A stretch of DNA of 30,056 bases from an uncultured Clostridia bacterium. GTDB lineage: Bacteria; Bacillota_A; Clostridia; TANB77; CAG-508. The first letter of the stretch is position 1. Each line of letters starts with the position of its first letter. The stretch is from assembly GCA_947628465.1 (NCBI GenBank), contig CANQZZ010000007.1, positions 1 through 30,056 on the forward strand. The letters run 5' to 3'. Below, one piece after another: positions 8,647 through 16,548 of the stretch. The notes beneath the pieces are model-generated. The model had not been told where the DNA came from, ran no database searches, and saw only the letters and a list, made by a program, of their open reading frames with translations. A program made the translations under genes and the position numbers.

Positions 8647-8678
8647 TATTTTTTCACCTCTTTTTTACCATTTTTACA

Positions 8679-8707
8679 ATATTATCACTTTATATTATTT
8701 TTTTCAA
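8679..8707 (-). promoter_or_regulatory. Promoter of the pyrCFKD operon
   Basis: Minus-strand TTGAAA (8702-8707) and TAATAT (8679-8684) are 17 bases apart. The leader before GTG 8646 is only about 25 bases, too short for a PyrR-type attenuator, so control would have to be at initiation or elsewhere. Confidence 0.7.
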
Positions 8708-8716
8708 GATTTTTAT

Positions 8717-8745
8717 TTGACTTTATTCTATTTTTGATTTATTAT
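8717..8745 (+). promoter_or_regulatory. Promoter of the pyrE-like gene
   Basis: TTGACT (8717-8722) and TATTAT (8740-8745) are 17 bases apart, back to back with the divergent pyrC promoter (the -35 boxes are about 10 bases apart). A shared regulator could bind between them. The ribosome binding site GGAGG lies just before ATG 8774. Confidence 0.72.
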
Positions 8746-8773
8746 TTAAGAAAAATATATTGGAGGTTTTGAT

Positions 8774-9628
8774 ATGAGTAATTTAGTATCATATTTATTT
8801 CAAACAAATGCTTTAAGAATTTGCCCAGATAATAAGCCATTTTGGTATACTTCTGGCAAAATTGGTCCATATTATATAAACACACATTTTCTTTATGGAA
8901 GTGAACAAGATGCAGTAAACTTGCTAAGTTTTATTGATTCTGAAAAAGGAAATAAAGAGGCTTTGCCTAAAAAAGTTTTTGAAAAGACTTTCAATCATTA
9001 CAATGAAAATGAAATTTATAAAAATGTAATTGATGAAATGATTAGTTTTATTAAACAAAATATTAATGTAGATGAAGTAGATTATATTTCAGGTGGAGAA
9101 AGAAGAGACTGGTTCTTTTCTAATATAATTGCTAATCTGCTTTCTAAACCACATATTACAATTTACAAAGATTTAAGTGTGGTTGTAAATGATAGTACTT
9201 TTGACAATGAAATTGATAAATCTGCTGTTAAAAATGCTAAAGTATTACATGTAGCTGACTTAATTACAGAAGCTTCTAGCTATTTAAGAGCTTGGATACC
9301 TGCAATTAAAAGTTTAGATGGTGAAATTAAGTGGAGCACAGTTGTTGTAGATAGAATGCAAGGTGGAAAAGAAAAATTAGAAAATGAAAATGTTAAGTCT
9401 TTATCTATTATAAATATAGATGAAAGTTTATTTGAAAGCGCTGTTAAAATGAATATAATAAATGAAAATCAATATGAAATGCTAAAGAATTTTTACGAAA
9501 ATCCTGATGAAACTATGAGAAAGTTTTTAATAGCACATCCAGAATTTTTAGAGAATGCACTTGCATCTGATGAAAAAACAGCAGCAAGAGCAAAACTATG
9601 CATAGACAATAATTTATATAATTTGTAG
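8774..9628 (+). CDS. pyrE: Orotate phosphoribosyltransferase-like protein, atypical long form
   Basis: Probably joins orotate to PRPP to make OMP, the step missing from the divergent pyrCFKD operon. 284 residues versus about 210 for ordinary PyrE. The opening LFQTNALRICPDNKPFWYTSGKIGPYY matches the OPRT substrate region (…ALR…F.LTSGK.SP.Y). A PRPP-loop-like segment VLHVADLITEASSYLRAW (about residues 156-173) replaces the canonical DD-x-TTG, so the second acidic residue and the Thr-Gly are altered. An inserted segment (about residues 45-100) and a C-terminal helical extension account for the extra length. Completely free of CGG trinucleotides. The stop TAG is the left end of a perfect palindrome shared with the convergent M18 gene. 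The role is supported by position; the altered PRPP loop makes activity less certain. Confidence 0.75.
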   Translation: MSNLVSYLFQTNALRICPDNKPFWYTSGKIGPYYINTHFLYGSEQDAVNLLSFIDSEKGNKEALPKKVFEKTFNHYNENEIYKNVIDEMISFIKQNINVDEVDYISGGERRDWFFSNIIANLLSKPHITIYKDLSVVVNDSTFDNEIDKSAVKNAKVLHVADLITEASSYLRAWIPAIKSLDGEIKWSTVVVDRMQGGKEKLENENVKSLSIINIDESLFESAVKMNIINENQYEMLKNFYENPDETMRKFLIAHPEFLENALASDEKTAARAKLCIDNNLYNL

Positions 9629-9658
9629 GGAAAAAGGGGTCAGACCCCTTTTTCCCTA
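9626..9658. terminator. Perfect palindrome (copy B2) carrying both stop codons of convergent genes
   Basis: TAGGGAAAAAGGGGTC (9626-9641), a single A, then GACCCCTTTTTCCCTA (9643-9658): 16-bp perfect inverted repeat. The left TAG is the stop of the pyrE-like gene and the right one, read on the minus strand, is the stop of the M18 peptidase. Likely a bidirectional terminator of the same repeat family as 7343 and 29077. Confidence 0.9.
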
Positions 9659-11056
9659 TTTCATAAATGCTTCGTATGTTCTGTAGCTTTCGTATATGTC
9701 AAATTTACTTGTTACTTCGTATGGTGAGTGCATTGATAATACTGGTACTCCGCAATCTATTACATCTACTCCCTTGTTTGCTAGAATATATGCAATAGTT
9801 CCGCCTCCTCCTACATCTACTTTTCCAAGTTCTCCTATTTGATATGCTATATTGTTTGATTCTAATATTTGTCTTATTTCTGCTACATATTCTGCGTTTG
9901 CATCTGATGCTCCTGATTTTCCTCTTGCACCTGTATATTTGTTAAATCCTATTCCATAACCTAAGAATGATGCATTGTTCTTTTCTGATACTGATGCATA
10001 TATTGGGTCTAAAGCTGCGTCTACATCTGCTGATAGCATTCTTGAATTGCAAAATACTTTGTCTAATAGATTTGGTCTATTTTCTCCTTTTTTGTTTAAT
10101 AATTCTGCAATGAATGTATCAAATACATGTGATTCCATTCCTGTATTTCCCATGCTTCCTATTTCTTCTTTATCTGATAATATGCATACTGCTGTTTTTT
10201 TAGGATTGTGTACTCTTAGCATTGCTCTTAATTCTGAATATGCACATACTCTATCATCTTGACCGTATCCTGCTACCATACTTCTGTCAAATCCTAGACT
10301 TTTTGCTTTGAATGCAGGTACTAATTCCAATTCTGAGCTTAATAAATCTTTTTCTGTTATTCCGTATTTTTCATTTAATATTTTTAATATGTTTAATTTA
10401 ACTTTTTCACTTATCTTTTCATCGCCATAAGGTATGCTTCCTATAAGAAGATTTAAATCCTCTCCTGAGATTCCATCTTTTAATTTCTTTTCCATTTGGT
10501 CTTGTGCTAAGTGTGGTAAAAGGTCTGTTATTGTAAATATTGGATCTGTTTCTTCTTCTCCAATATTTACTTCTATTTTTTGTCCGTTTGTTTTTACAAT
10601 TACACCATGTATGCTAAGTGGAATTGTTGTCCATTGATATTTTTTGATTCCACCATAGTAGTGTGTTTTTAAATATGCAAATCCTGTATCTTCATATAAT
10701 GGATTTGGTTTTAAATCTAATCTAGGCGAGTCTATATGCGCTCCTACTATATTTAATCCACTCTCTAATGGGTCTACTCCTATTACAGCTATATACATAC
10801 TTTTTTCTCTATTTACATAGAATACTTTGTCACCTGGTTGTACAATCATTTTTTCTCTTAAATCTACAAAACCATTTTTTTGCAATATTTCTCTTGCAAA
10901 ACTGACTGCTTCTCTTTCTGTTTTTGCCTTGTTTAGGAAATATATATATTCATCACCAAAAATATTTATTTTTTCCTTTTCCTCATCGCTTATAGTTTCC
11001 CATCCGCATTTCTTGTTATTAAATAATTCCTCTTTTAAACTTTCGTACTCTGACAT
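9656..11056 (-). CDS. M18 family aspartyl aminopeptidase
   Basis: Dinuclear zinc aminopeptidase of the cytosol, removing N-terminal acidic residues from peptides. Start ATG 11056 (MSEYESLKEEL) chosen for AAGGAG about seven bases upstream; the upstream ATG 11110 lacks a site. 466 residues, family-typical. Zinc and catalytic motifs: GAHIDSPRLDLKPNPL, GQDDRVCAYSEL, SDKEEIGSMGNTGM, SADVDAALDP and the C-terminal LSMHSPYEV. The Lys/His-rich HYYGGIKKYQW loop is also present. Monocistronic with its own promoter; converges on the pyrE-like gene at a shared palindrome. No in-frame CGG. Confidence 0.94.
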   Translation of the reverse strand: MSEYESLKEELFNNKKCGWETISDEEKEKINIFGDEYIYFLNKAKTEREAVSFAREILQKNGFVDLREKMIVQPGDKVFYVNREKSMYIAVIGVDPLESGLNIVGAHIDSPRLDLKPNPLYEDTGFAYLKTHYYGGIKKYQWTTIPLSIHGVIVKTNGQKIEVNIGEEETDPIFTITDLLPHLAQDQMEKKLKDGISGEDLNLLIGSIPYGDEKISEKVKLNILKILNEKYGITEKDLLSSELELVPAFKAKSLGFDRSMVAGYGQDDRVCAYSELRAMLRVHNPKKTAVCILSDKEEIGSMGNTGMESHVFDTFIAELLNKKGENRPNLLDKVFCNSRMLSADVDAALDPIYASVSEKNNASFLGYGIGFNKYTGARGKSGASDANAEYVAEIRQILESNNIAYQIGELGKVDVGGGGTIAYILANKGVDVIDCGVPVLSMHSPYEVTSKFDIYESYRTYEAFMK

Positions 11057-11130
11057 AACATTCTCCTTTCTATTCATTCGTAATATATGTGCTTTTATAA
11101 GTTTTGACAAATGTACCTCATTTTAATGTG

Positions 11131-11159
11131 ATTATATCACAATCATTTTTTTCATACAA
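11131..11159 (-). promoter_or_regulatory. Probable promoter of the M18 gene
   Basis: Minus-strand TTGTAT (11154-11159) and TATAAT (11131-11136) are 17 bases apart. The -10 box is inside a small dyad GTGAT-TAT-ATCAC (11128-11140), a possible operator. Confidence 0.6.
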
Positions 11160-11233
11160 TATCTTCCAATAATTTTATTATATGTATTTTTTTATTTTAT
11201 ATTCAATTTTATATCTATTTATATACAAAGTTT

Positions 11234-11259
11234 TAGGGTTTCCCAAATGGGAAACCCTA
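11234..11259 (-). terminator. Palindrome after the Spo0A-like gene
   Basis: TAGGGTTTCCCA-AA-TGGGAAACCCTA is a perfect 12-bp inverted repeat 17 bases beyond the stop. The following T run is weak, so it may be a terminator or another palindromic repeat. Confidence 0.6.
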
Positions 11260-11275
11260 TGTTTTGGATTAGAGC

Positions 11276-11767
11276 TTACATTTCATTGATTCTTATATAA
11301 TCAATCAATGATGAGATGTACTCTGAGCTTGTGGGTTTGTAGATTTTATCATTCTCTATGTATCCAAAAATTTCTTGCTTTGCTTCTTGGCTTACTCTTT
11401 CGAATGATGATTCAATGGCATGCCGAATAGCACGTTCTACTCTTGCCGGAGTTGTTTTAAATTCATGTGCTATTTCAGGATATACTTCTTTTGTCACCCT
11501 GTTTATCTTCTTTCCATTCTCCAATGAATAGATGATTGCATACCGGATATAGTGATATCCTTGTAAGTTTGCTGGAACACAAAGCAACTTTAAAAGATGA
11601 GTAACTTTTTGTTCCAACGTTTCTTCTTTTTCTTGCTCTTTTTTGGGAATTATTGGATTGTCTTTGCTCCTTTCAAGAGCTACACAAAGCCACTTCTCAA
11701 GTGTTACATCCTTTTTCCGACAGTCTTCGAGGATAGCCTCCAAGATGCCTTTGCCAATTTCTGCCAT
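11276..11767 (-). CDS. Standalone Spo0A C-terminal-domain-like DNA-binding protein
   Basis: 163 residues with no receiver domain. Residues about 53-130 resemble the Spo0A effector domain, including LLCVPANLQGYHYIRYAI and the recognition-helix-like TTPARVERAIRHAIES. The start ATG 11767 has GGAGGAG at good spacing, and the promoter is near-consensus. Base and codon use differ from every neighbour: more G+C (27 of 60 in the row at 11701), codons such as GCC and CTT, and three in-frame CGG codons (DCRKKD, YIRYAI, AIRHAI) that must be read as Arg to keep the conserved sequence. All other genes here lack CGG as Arg. This points to recent acquisition, possibly from a mobile element of another Clostridium-type host. 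The target and role are unknown; a sporulation role is not shown. Confidence 0.85.
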   Translation of the reverse strand: MAEIGKGILEAILEDCRKKDVTLEKWLCVALERSKDNPIIPKKEQEKEETLEQKVTHLLKLLCVPANLQGYHYIRYAIIYSLENGKKINRVTKEVYPEIAHEFKTTPARVERAIRHAIESSFERVSQEAKQEIFGYIENDKIYKPTSSEYISSLIDYIRINEM

Positions 11768-11797
11768 GATAGAACTCCTCCAAAAAATAAATTTAGT

Positions 11798-11815
11798 TAA
11801 GCTATTACTAGCTTA
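11798..11815. promoter_or_regulatory. Inverted repeat at the transcription start of the Spo0A-like gene
   Basis: TAAGCTA-TTAC-TAGCTTA, a perfect 7-bp dyad placed just downstream of the -10 box and before the ribosome binding site. Its place fits an operator, perhaps for the gene's own product; this is inference. Confidence 0.5.
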
Positions 11816-11823
11816 CTATGTAT

Positions 11824-11852
11824 ATTATACCATATTTTACATAATGCGTCAA
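11824..11852 (-). promoter_or_regulatory. Near-consensus promoter of the Spo0A-like gene
   Basis: Minus-strand TTGACG (11847-11852), 17-base spacer, TATAAT (11824-11829). Among the best promoters in the window. Confidence 0.85.
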
Positions 11853-11900
11853 ACTTGGCTTTACGTGAATTTTACAACTTTTTTTAATATTATAACTTAA

Positions 11901-11934
11901 AAGAAAAAAGAGGAAATTCATCCTCTTTTTTCTT
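11901..11934 (-). terminator. Terminator after the surface-protein operon
   Basis: AAGAAAAAAGAGGA and TCCTCTTTTTTCTT form a perfect 14-bp stem with a 6-base loop, starting 15 bases after the stop of the 1526-residue surface protein; the T-rich arm serves as the U tract in the minus direction, and in the plus direction as well. Confidence 0.88.
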
Positions 11935-11948
11935 ATTTATTTACGATA

Positions 11949-14900
11949 TTATTTTTTTACTGCATATTTTTTGATTAATAGTGTTCCTACTCCTAATACA
12001 GCTATACTACTTACTGTTATTAATGCTATTTGTAATGGAGATAATTTATTTTCACCAGTTGGCTTTGTAATAATAATTGTTTCTCCCCAGAACTCATCAC
12101 GTTCGTTGTGCGAAGCCATTGTCATCTGAGTATCGTGACTATGTACATATTTTAAGTTAGCTGGTATTGCCTCAGTATCTTTTCTACCTGCTGCATTTGT
12201 GTATTCTACTATTTCAGCTATATAGCTTGGCAAGTTTGCTCCAATTTCTCCACCGCTTGTAGATGATAATATTGTTCTTAATGTTATCTTTTTACTATAG
12301 TCTACATCTACTCCTTGTGTATATTTATCATTTACTTTTGGTGTTAAGAAACTACTTGATGTAGTATTTTGAACGATTGCTTGTATTGTTTGGTCTTGTT
12401 CTAATCTTTCTGCATTAAATACTTTTCTGTTTTCTCCTTCCTCGTTTATCTTTGTAAAGTCTTCTGCTTCTTCAAATCTTAAACTATTATTTAATGCTTC
12501 TTCTAATCCATTTGCTTCTATCCTTGTTGGAACAAGCTCATCAGTATCTGATTTTTTACCTGTATAGTAGAATTGTCCTAAATAAGTTCCGATGTTGTTT
12601 TTATTGTTCTTATCATAAGAATATGCTCCGTTTTTCATTGATGCTTTTACTGTTTCTTGTACTTCTGCTAATACTTCGTTATATGGTTTTGTGTCTTGGT
12701 TTCTAAATGCTGTTACTAATGTATTAGATAAGTAATCTTCATCACTGTCATTTCTTATTACATAAGTATATTCTACTTCTAACTCAGCACCTTGTGCTAA
12801 TTCTTCAATATCTGTTGCTACTTGCCAGAATCCTCTGTTTTCTCTTGTTGATTTTATGGTTGCTAGACCTGTTGTTATACCTTTTGTTTCAATAGTATCT
12901 TCGTTTACAATTTTTTCAATGTCTGCACTTGCGTCAACTATTGATTGTGTACCAACTCCATTTGTATTTATCCTTAATGCTGTTATATGTTTTTCTAATT
13001 CTATTCTTGTTTCTGGTCTTTTTGCTAATCCAAAATTCATATTTTCAAATAATACTGTGTTATTAGGAGAAGGGTTACTATTTTCTTCTTCTATTGGTAC
13101 ATAAATTCTTGATGTTTCTGCAGCCATCCAAGTATCATCTAATGCGCTCTTATTTGCTAATGCATTACCTATTTCTTTATCAATTCTTGTTGAATAAGCC
13201 ATTACTTCTAATCTTCTTGCTTCATTATCCCTCGCTATTGATTTTCCTGTTTCATAGCTTAATGCACTATACCAATTTTCATTATATTTTTCATCTACTG
13301 TTGATTTGTAATCCTGTCCATTATATTTTTGTATATTTTGTAATTGTTCACTTGTTAAGTTCTCTATGCTTCCATCACCATAAATATATCTTACAATATA
13401 GTTACCTGGTATATAACCTTTAAATTTGTATTTTCCATTATCCATTTGTTTATAATCGTCCTCAGTAGTATTATATCCATTTCTTGCTGTTGTTTTTACA
13501 ATTGTGCGTCCACTTCTTGCTTCTTGCCAAATATATTCATAGTATTTACCATTTATTTTCTTTACTTCAACAAGTTGTACTATTACATCATTGATTTGAA
13601 CATTATCATCATTTTGAGCATTTTTATTTAAATCTTCAAATACTGTTCCTTCTATAATTCTTTCTTCGTTTTTGATAGAAATATTTAATCCAACTGATTC
13701 ATCCGTATCATTTTCATATTGAGTTACTTTTCCATCAGTTATACCGTTATCTGGTGCAGAGTTACTATCAATTAAACCTATTCCTTTTGTTGGATCTGTT
13801 GGATCTGCCGAATATGTTGAATATCTAGTAATTTCACCAATATTTTTATGAGTTTCGTCTATACCTAAGATATATCCGTTTTCATCTTTGTTTATTCTAA
13901 ATTCTATTTCTATCATTACTCTGTAATCTGGTGCTGTTATTATAGACTCATTATCTTTTCTTGTAAATGTTATTTTTCTAGCATTTTCATCTATAACATA
14001 ACTATAACCTTCTATTTTATCTAATGATTCTTTAACTGGTGTATAAACTTCATCATAATAATATACGAATTCATCTACAGAAGCATTTTGTAATGTTCTG
14101 TTTTTCAAAACAACATTATATTTAACATAAGCTTCTAATTCTTTTATTGTATCATTATTTTCGTCACCGACTGTTGCTTTATATCCACCTTCTGGATTTT
14201 CTGAATTTACCTTGTCAGTAATTTGAGTTTCATCTGTTTTATAATCGGCTATTCTATAGTTATAATCTGATTGATACAAATATAAGTTATATGTTGTTAC
14301 TTCAGAGTTTTCAGACGATTTACCTTGTAATATTTCATCTAAACCAACGTCATCCAAAGCACCATCTAGTACTTGGTTATATGAGTATTCAAATGATTTA
14401 TCATTAATTTCTAATCTTGCACTTACTAAATCTGTTCCTAATGCTAAATCTAGTTCTTTCTTTACAAGTCCACAGTCTATGTTTGTTGTTATATCTTTAT
14501 ATGTTCCTGTTTGTGCTTTCATTCTAAAGTCTTTGTCATTAGATGCTGGATTTGTTCCGTCTATATTTACTTTTAATTTAGAAACATTATTATTATAATC
14601 ATAAGTTAATGGTGTTCCATCATTAGACTGATTTTTACTTATTGTTTTAAATCTATTGTTAAATGTACTTCTATTTTGTTCTGTTGCTTTTGAATCTGCT
14701 CCTGTAGATCCACTTGCTCTTGTTTCTATATAATTTATTCCATCATAATTGAATACTATTATATAACCTGCATTTGTTTTTTCTACATTTTCGAATTTAT
14801 ATAGTCCTCCACCAGAAGTTGAAGTTTCAGCAACTACTTGTTTTGTATCAGCTTTGCATAACTGCACAAGAACTCCATCGATTCCTCTCTCTGATGAATC

Positions 14901-16529
14901 TTTATTACCATTTGGACTTACTACATTTTTTACTCCTGTTTGACCATCTTCCCATACAATTCCACTTAAGTTAATTAATGGTACGTCTTTAGCTGTAATA
15001 CTAATTTTGTTATCTGATATAGTAACTCCACTTGGTGGATTTACTAAAGAATATGTTGCAACTCCATTTGACATAGCATATTTAACATTAAATGTAATTG
15101 GTTTAATTGCTTGATAGTTACAGCCATTTCCAGAAGGTACTCCTGTTTCTTCTATTGTTATTCCAATTTGATTTGAACTTCCTGAAAATACTAAATCTTC
15201 TAATTTTAAATTTCCTTGTGCATCAGTAGTTTTAGTTAATATTATCTTTCCTCCTTGTAGAGCTCCAGAATAACCTTTTACTGATTCTACATTTGTTAAT
15301 GTTATTCTAAATGTTGCATCTTTTAGAGTCTTATCTGTTAATGAGTCACTTTTTGATAATGTTAAGCTTTGTAGGTATGGTTGATTCTTTACAGTAACAT
15401 TTTTATTAGCAGTACTTGGGATGTTTTTAGTATTACTACTTGTTATACTTGTAACAGCTCCTGTGCTTGTATTATATTTTACTGTTAATGTTGCATTTCC
15501 AAAATTTTTGTATCCAGTAGGTGATTGTTTTTCTTCTACATTTATTTTAAATGTTCCTGTATTGCTTTTAGGTGTTATTTTTATATTTCCAAAATTTCCT
15601 GATGCATCACTTGTTAACGTACCATCATTTTTTAGTCCTGAAATAGAAGCAACATTGTCATTTGCTGTAACTGATATTTTAGCATTTTTTAATTTACTTC
15701 CTGACATATCTGTCTTTGTGAAATTTAGTTCTACTGGAACATCGTCTTTATATGTTGCTCTCTCAACTAGCCATATCCATTGTTGACCATTAAAATCGGT
15801 AGTTTTGGTGGTGTTGAAATTAGCTATAACATGGATTGTTGCATTATAAGAAACACTAGCATTTTTAGCCTCACAAGCCTTGTTATAGATATTATCAGAA
15901 TCCGTACTGTGTGGAGGTGTTTTTTTATTACCAGGCAAGCAAAAGAAATTCCTAATTGTAACATTATTATACCCATCTTGTAAATATTTCCAAAGAGCTT
16001 GTTGATAAATATCCTGTTTTTCTCTTGTTTTATCTGAATCCCATCTATCCTCTGAACTAAATGAAAGTATATATGCTAAACCTTTTGCAAAATCAACAAT
16101 TTCTTTTTGAGTGCTTGATGTTGTACCAATTTTAAGGCTGCCAGGAAGATTTTTATTATCCTTTACAGTTCTAGTAACTGTTCCATTATCTATAGTAAAT
16201 GTTGCAACTATTTTTAAATCGTTATATATTTTATCATATGTTGCAGAGAATTTTTGCCCATATTCAACACAATATGTATAAGAGTATCTTAATATTTCTA
16301 CATTACGAGCATGAAGGACAGTTCCTGCCTTAAATTGTTCTAATGTTATATATACATCATTTTTTTGCCCTGGTTTTTCTTTTTTGTCACCCCAAATTTT
16401 TGTTTCATCGTTCAATGCAAACGGCATATTTTCTGCCGCTTCAACTTTTTGAACTAGTATAAATTGCATTATTCCACATAGAATAAATATTGCAAGTATT
16501 AATATTAATCTTTTTAATGTTTTATTCAT
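11949..16529 (-). CDS. Giant cell-surface adhesin with thioester (TQXA) domain, Cna-B/SdrD-like repeats and wall-anchor-like C-terminus
   Basis: 1526 residues. The N-terminal signal peptide is a basic start followed by LILILAIFILCGIMQFILV, with likely cleavage near VEA-AEN. Residues about 60-200 look like an adhesin thioester domain: YTYCVEYG (Cys87) and IYQQALW (Gln176) are the Cys and Gln that form the internal thioester. Next come SpaA/Cna-B-like modules (VELNFTKTDMSGSKLKNA and LTLSKSDSLTDKTLKDATF), then two SdrD-like B modules (GIVWEDGQTG...GIDGVLVQL and IEGTVFEDLNKNAQND). The C-terminus has KPTGENK (about 1489-1495), a hydrophobic helix and KKYAVKK, which looks like a variant sortase signal with a PTGE core rather than LPXTG. 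Second gene of the operon, 19 bases after the partner protein, with GGAGG before ATG 16529. No CGG in frame. Likely a host- or cell-binding surface structure. Confidence 0.85.
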   Translation of the reverse strand: MNKTLKRLILILAIFILCGIMQFILVQKVEAAENMPFALNDETKIWGDKKEKPGQKNDVYITLEQFKAGTVLHARNVEILRYSYTYCVEYGQKFSATYDKIYNDLKIVATFTIDNGTVTRTVKDNKNLPGSLKIGTTSSTQKEIVDFAKGLAYILSFSSEDRWDSDKTREKQDIYQQALWKYLQDGYNNVTIRNFFCLPGNKKTPPHSTDSDNIYNKACEAKNASVSYNATIHVIANFNTTKTTDFNGQQWIWLVERATYKDDVPVELNFTKTDMSGSKLKNAKISVTANDNVASISGLKNDGTLTSDASGNFGNIKITPKSNTGTFKINVEEKQSPTGYKNFGNATLTVKYNTSTGAVTSITSSNTKNIPSTANKNVTVKNQPYLQSLTLSKSDSLTDKTLKDATFRITLTNVESVKGYSGALQGGKIILTKTTDAQGNLKLEDLVFSGSSNQIGITIEETGVPSGNGCNYQAIKPITFNVKYAMSNGVATYSLVNPPSGVTISDNKISITAKDVPLINLSGIVWEDGQTGVKNVVSPNGNKDSSERGIDGVLVQLCKADTKQVVAETSTSGGGLYKFENVEKTNAGYIIVFNYDGINYIETRASGSTGADSKATEQNRSTFNNRFKTISKNQSNDGTPLTYDYNNNVSKLKVNIDGTNPASNDKDFRMKAQTGTYKDITTNIDCGLVKKELDLALGTDLVSARLEINDKSFEYSYNQVLDGALDDVGLDEILQGKSSENSEVTTYNLYLYQSDYNYRIADYKTDETQITDKVNSENPEGGYKATVGDENNDTIKELEAYVKYNVVLKNRTLQNASVDEFVYYYDEVYTPVKESLDKIEGYSYVIDENARKITFTRKDNESIITAPDYRVMIEIEFRINKDENGYILGIDETHKNIGEITRYSTYSADPTDPTKGIGLIDSNSAPDNGITDGKVTQYENDTDESVGLNISIKNEERIIEGTVFEDLNKNAQNDDNVQINDVIVQLVEVKKINGKYYEYIWQEARSGRTIVKTTARNGYNTTEDDYKQMDNGKYKFKGYIPGNYIVRYIYGDGSIENLTSEQLQNIQKYNGQDYKSTVDEKYNENWYSALSYETGKSIARDNEARRLEVMAYSTRIDKEIGNALANKSALDDTWMAAETSRIYVPIEEENSNPSPNNTVLFENMNFGLAKRPETRIELEKHITALRINTNGVGTQSIVDASADIEKIVNEDTIETKGITTGLATIKSTRENRGFWQVATDIEELAQGAELEVEYTYVIRNDSDEDYLSNTLVTAFRNQDTKPYNEVLAEVQETVKASMKNGAYSYDKNNKNNIGTYLGQFYYTGKKSDTDELVPTRIEANGLEEALNNSLRFEEAEDFTKINEEGENRKVFNAERLEQDQTIQAIVQNTTSSSFLTPKVNDKYTQGVDVDYSKKITLRTILSSTSGGEIGANLPSYIAEIVEYTNAAGRKDTEAIPANLKYVHSHDTQMTMASHNERDEFWGETIIITKPTGENKLSPLQIALITVSSIAVLGVGTLLIKKYAVKK

Positions 16530-16548
16530 TTCTAATTGTCCTCCTCTC

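Noticed and set aside
11276..11767. Three CGG codons in the Spo0A-like gene as three compensating +1 shifts
   Set aside because: The zero frame between them matches the conserved Spo0A effector sequence, so shifts there would destroy it.
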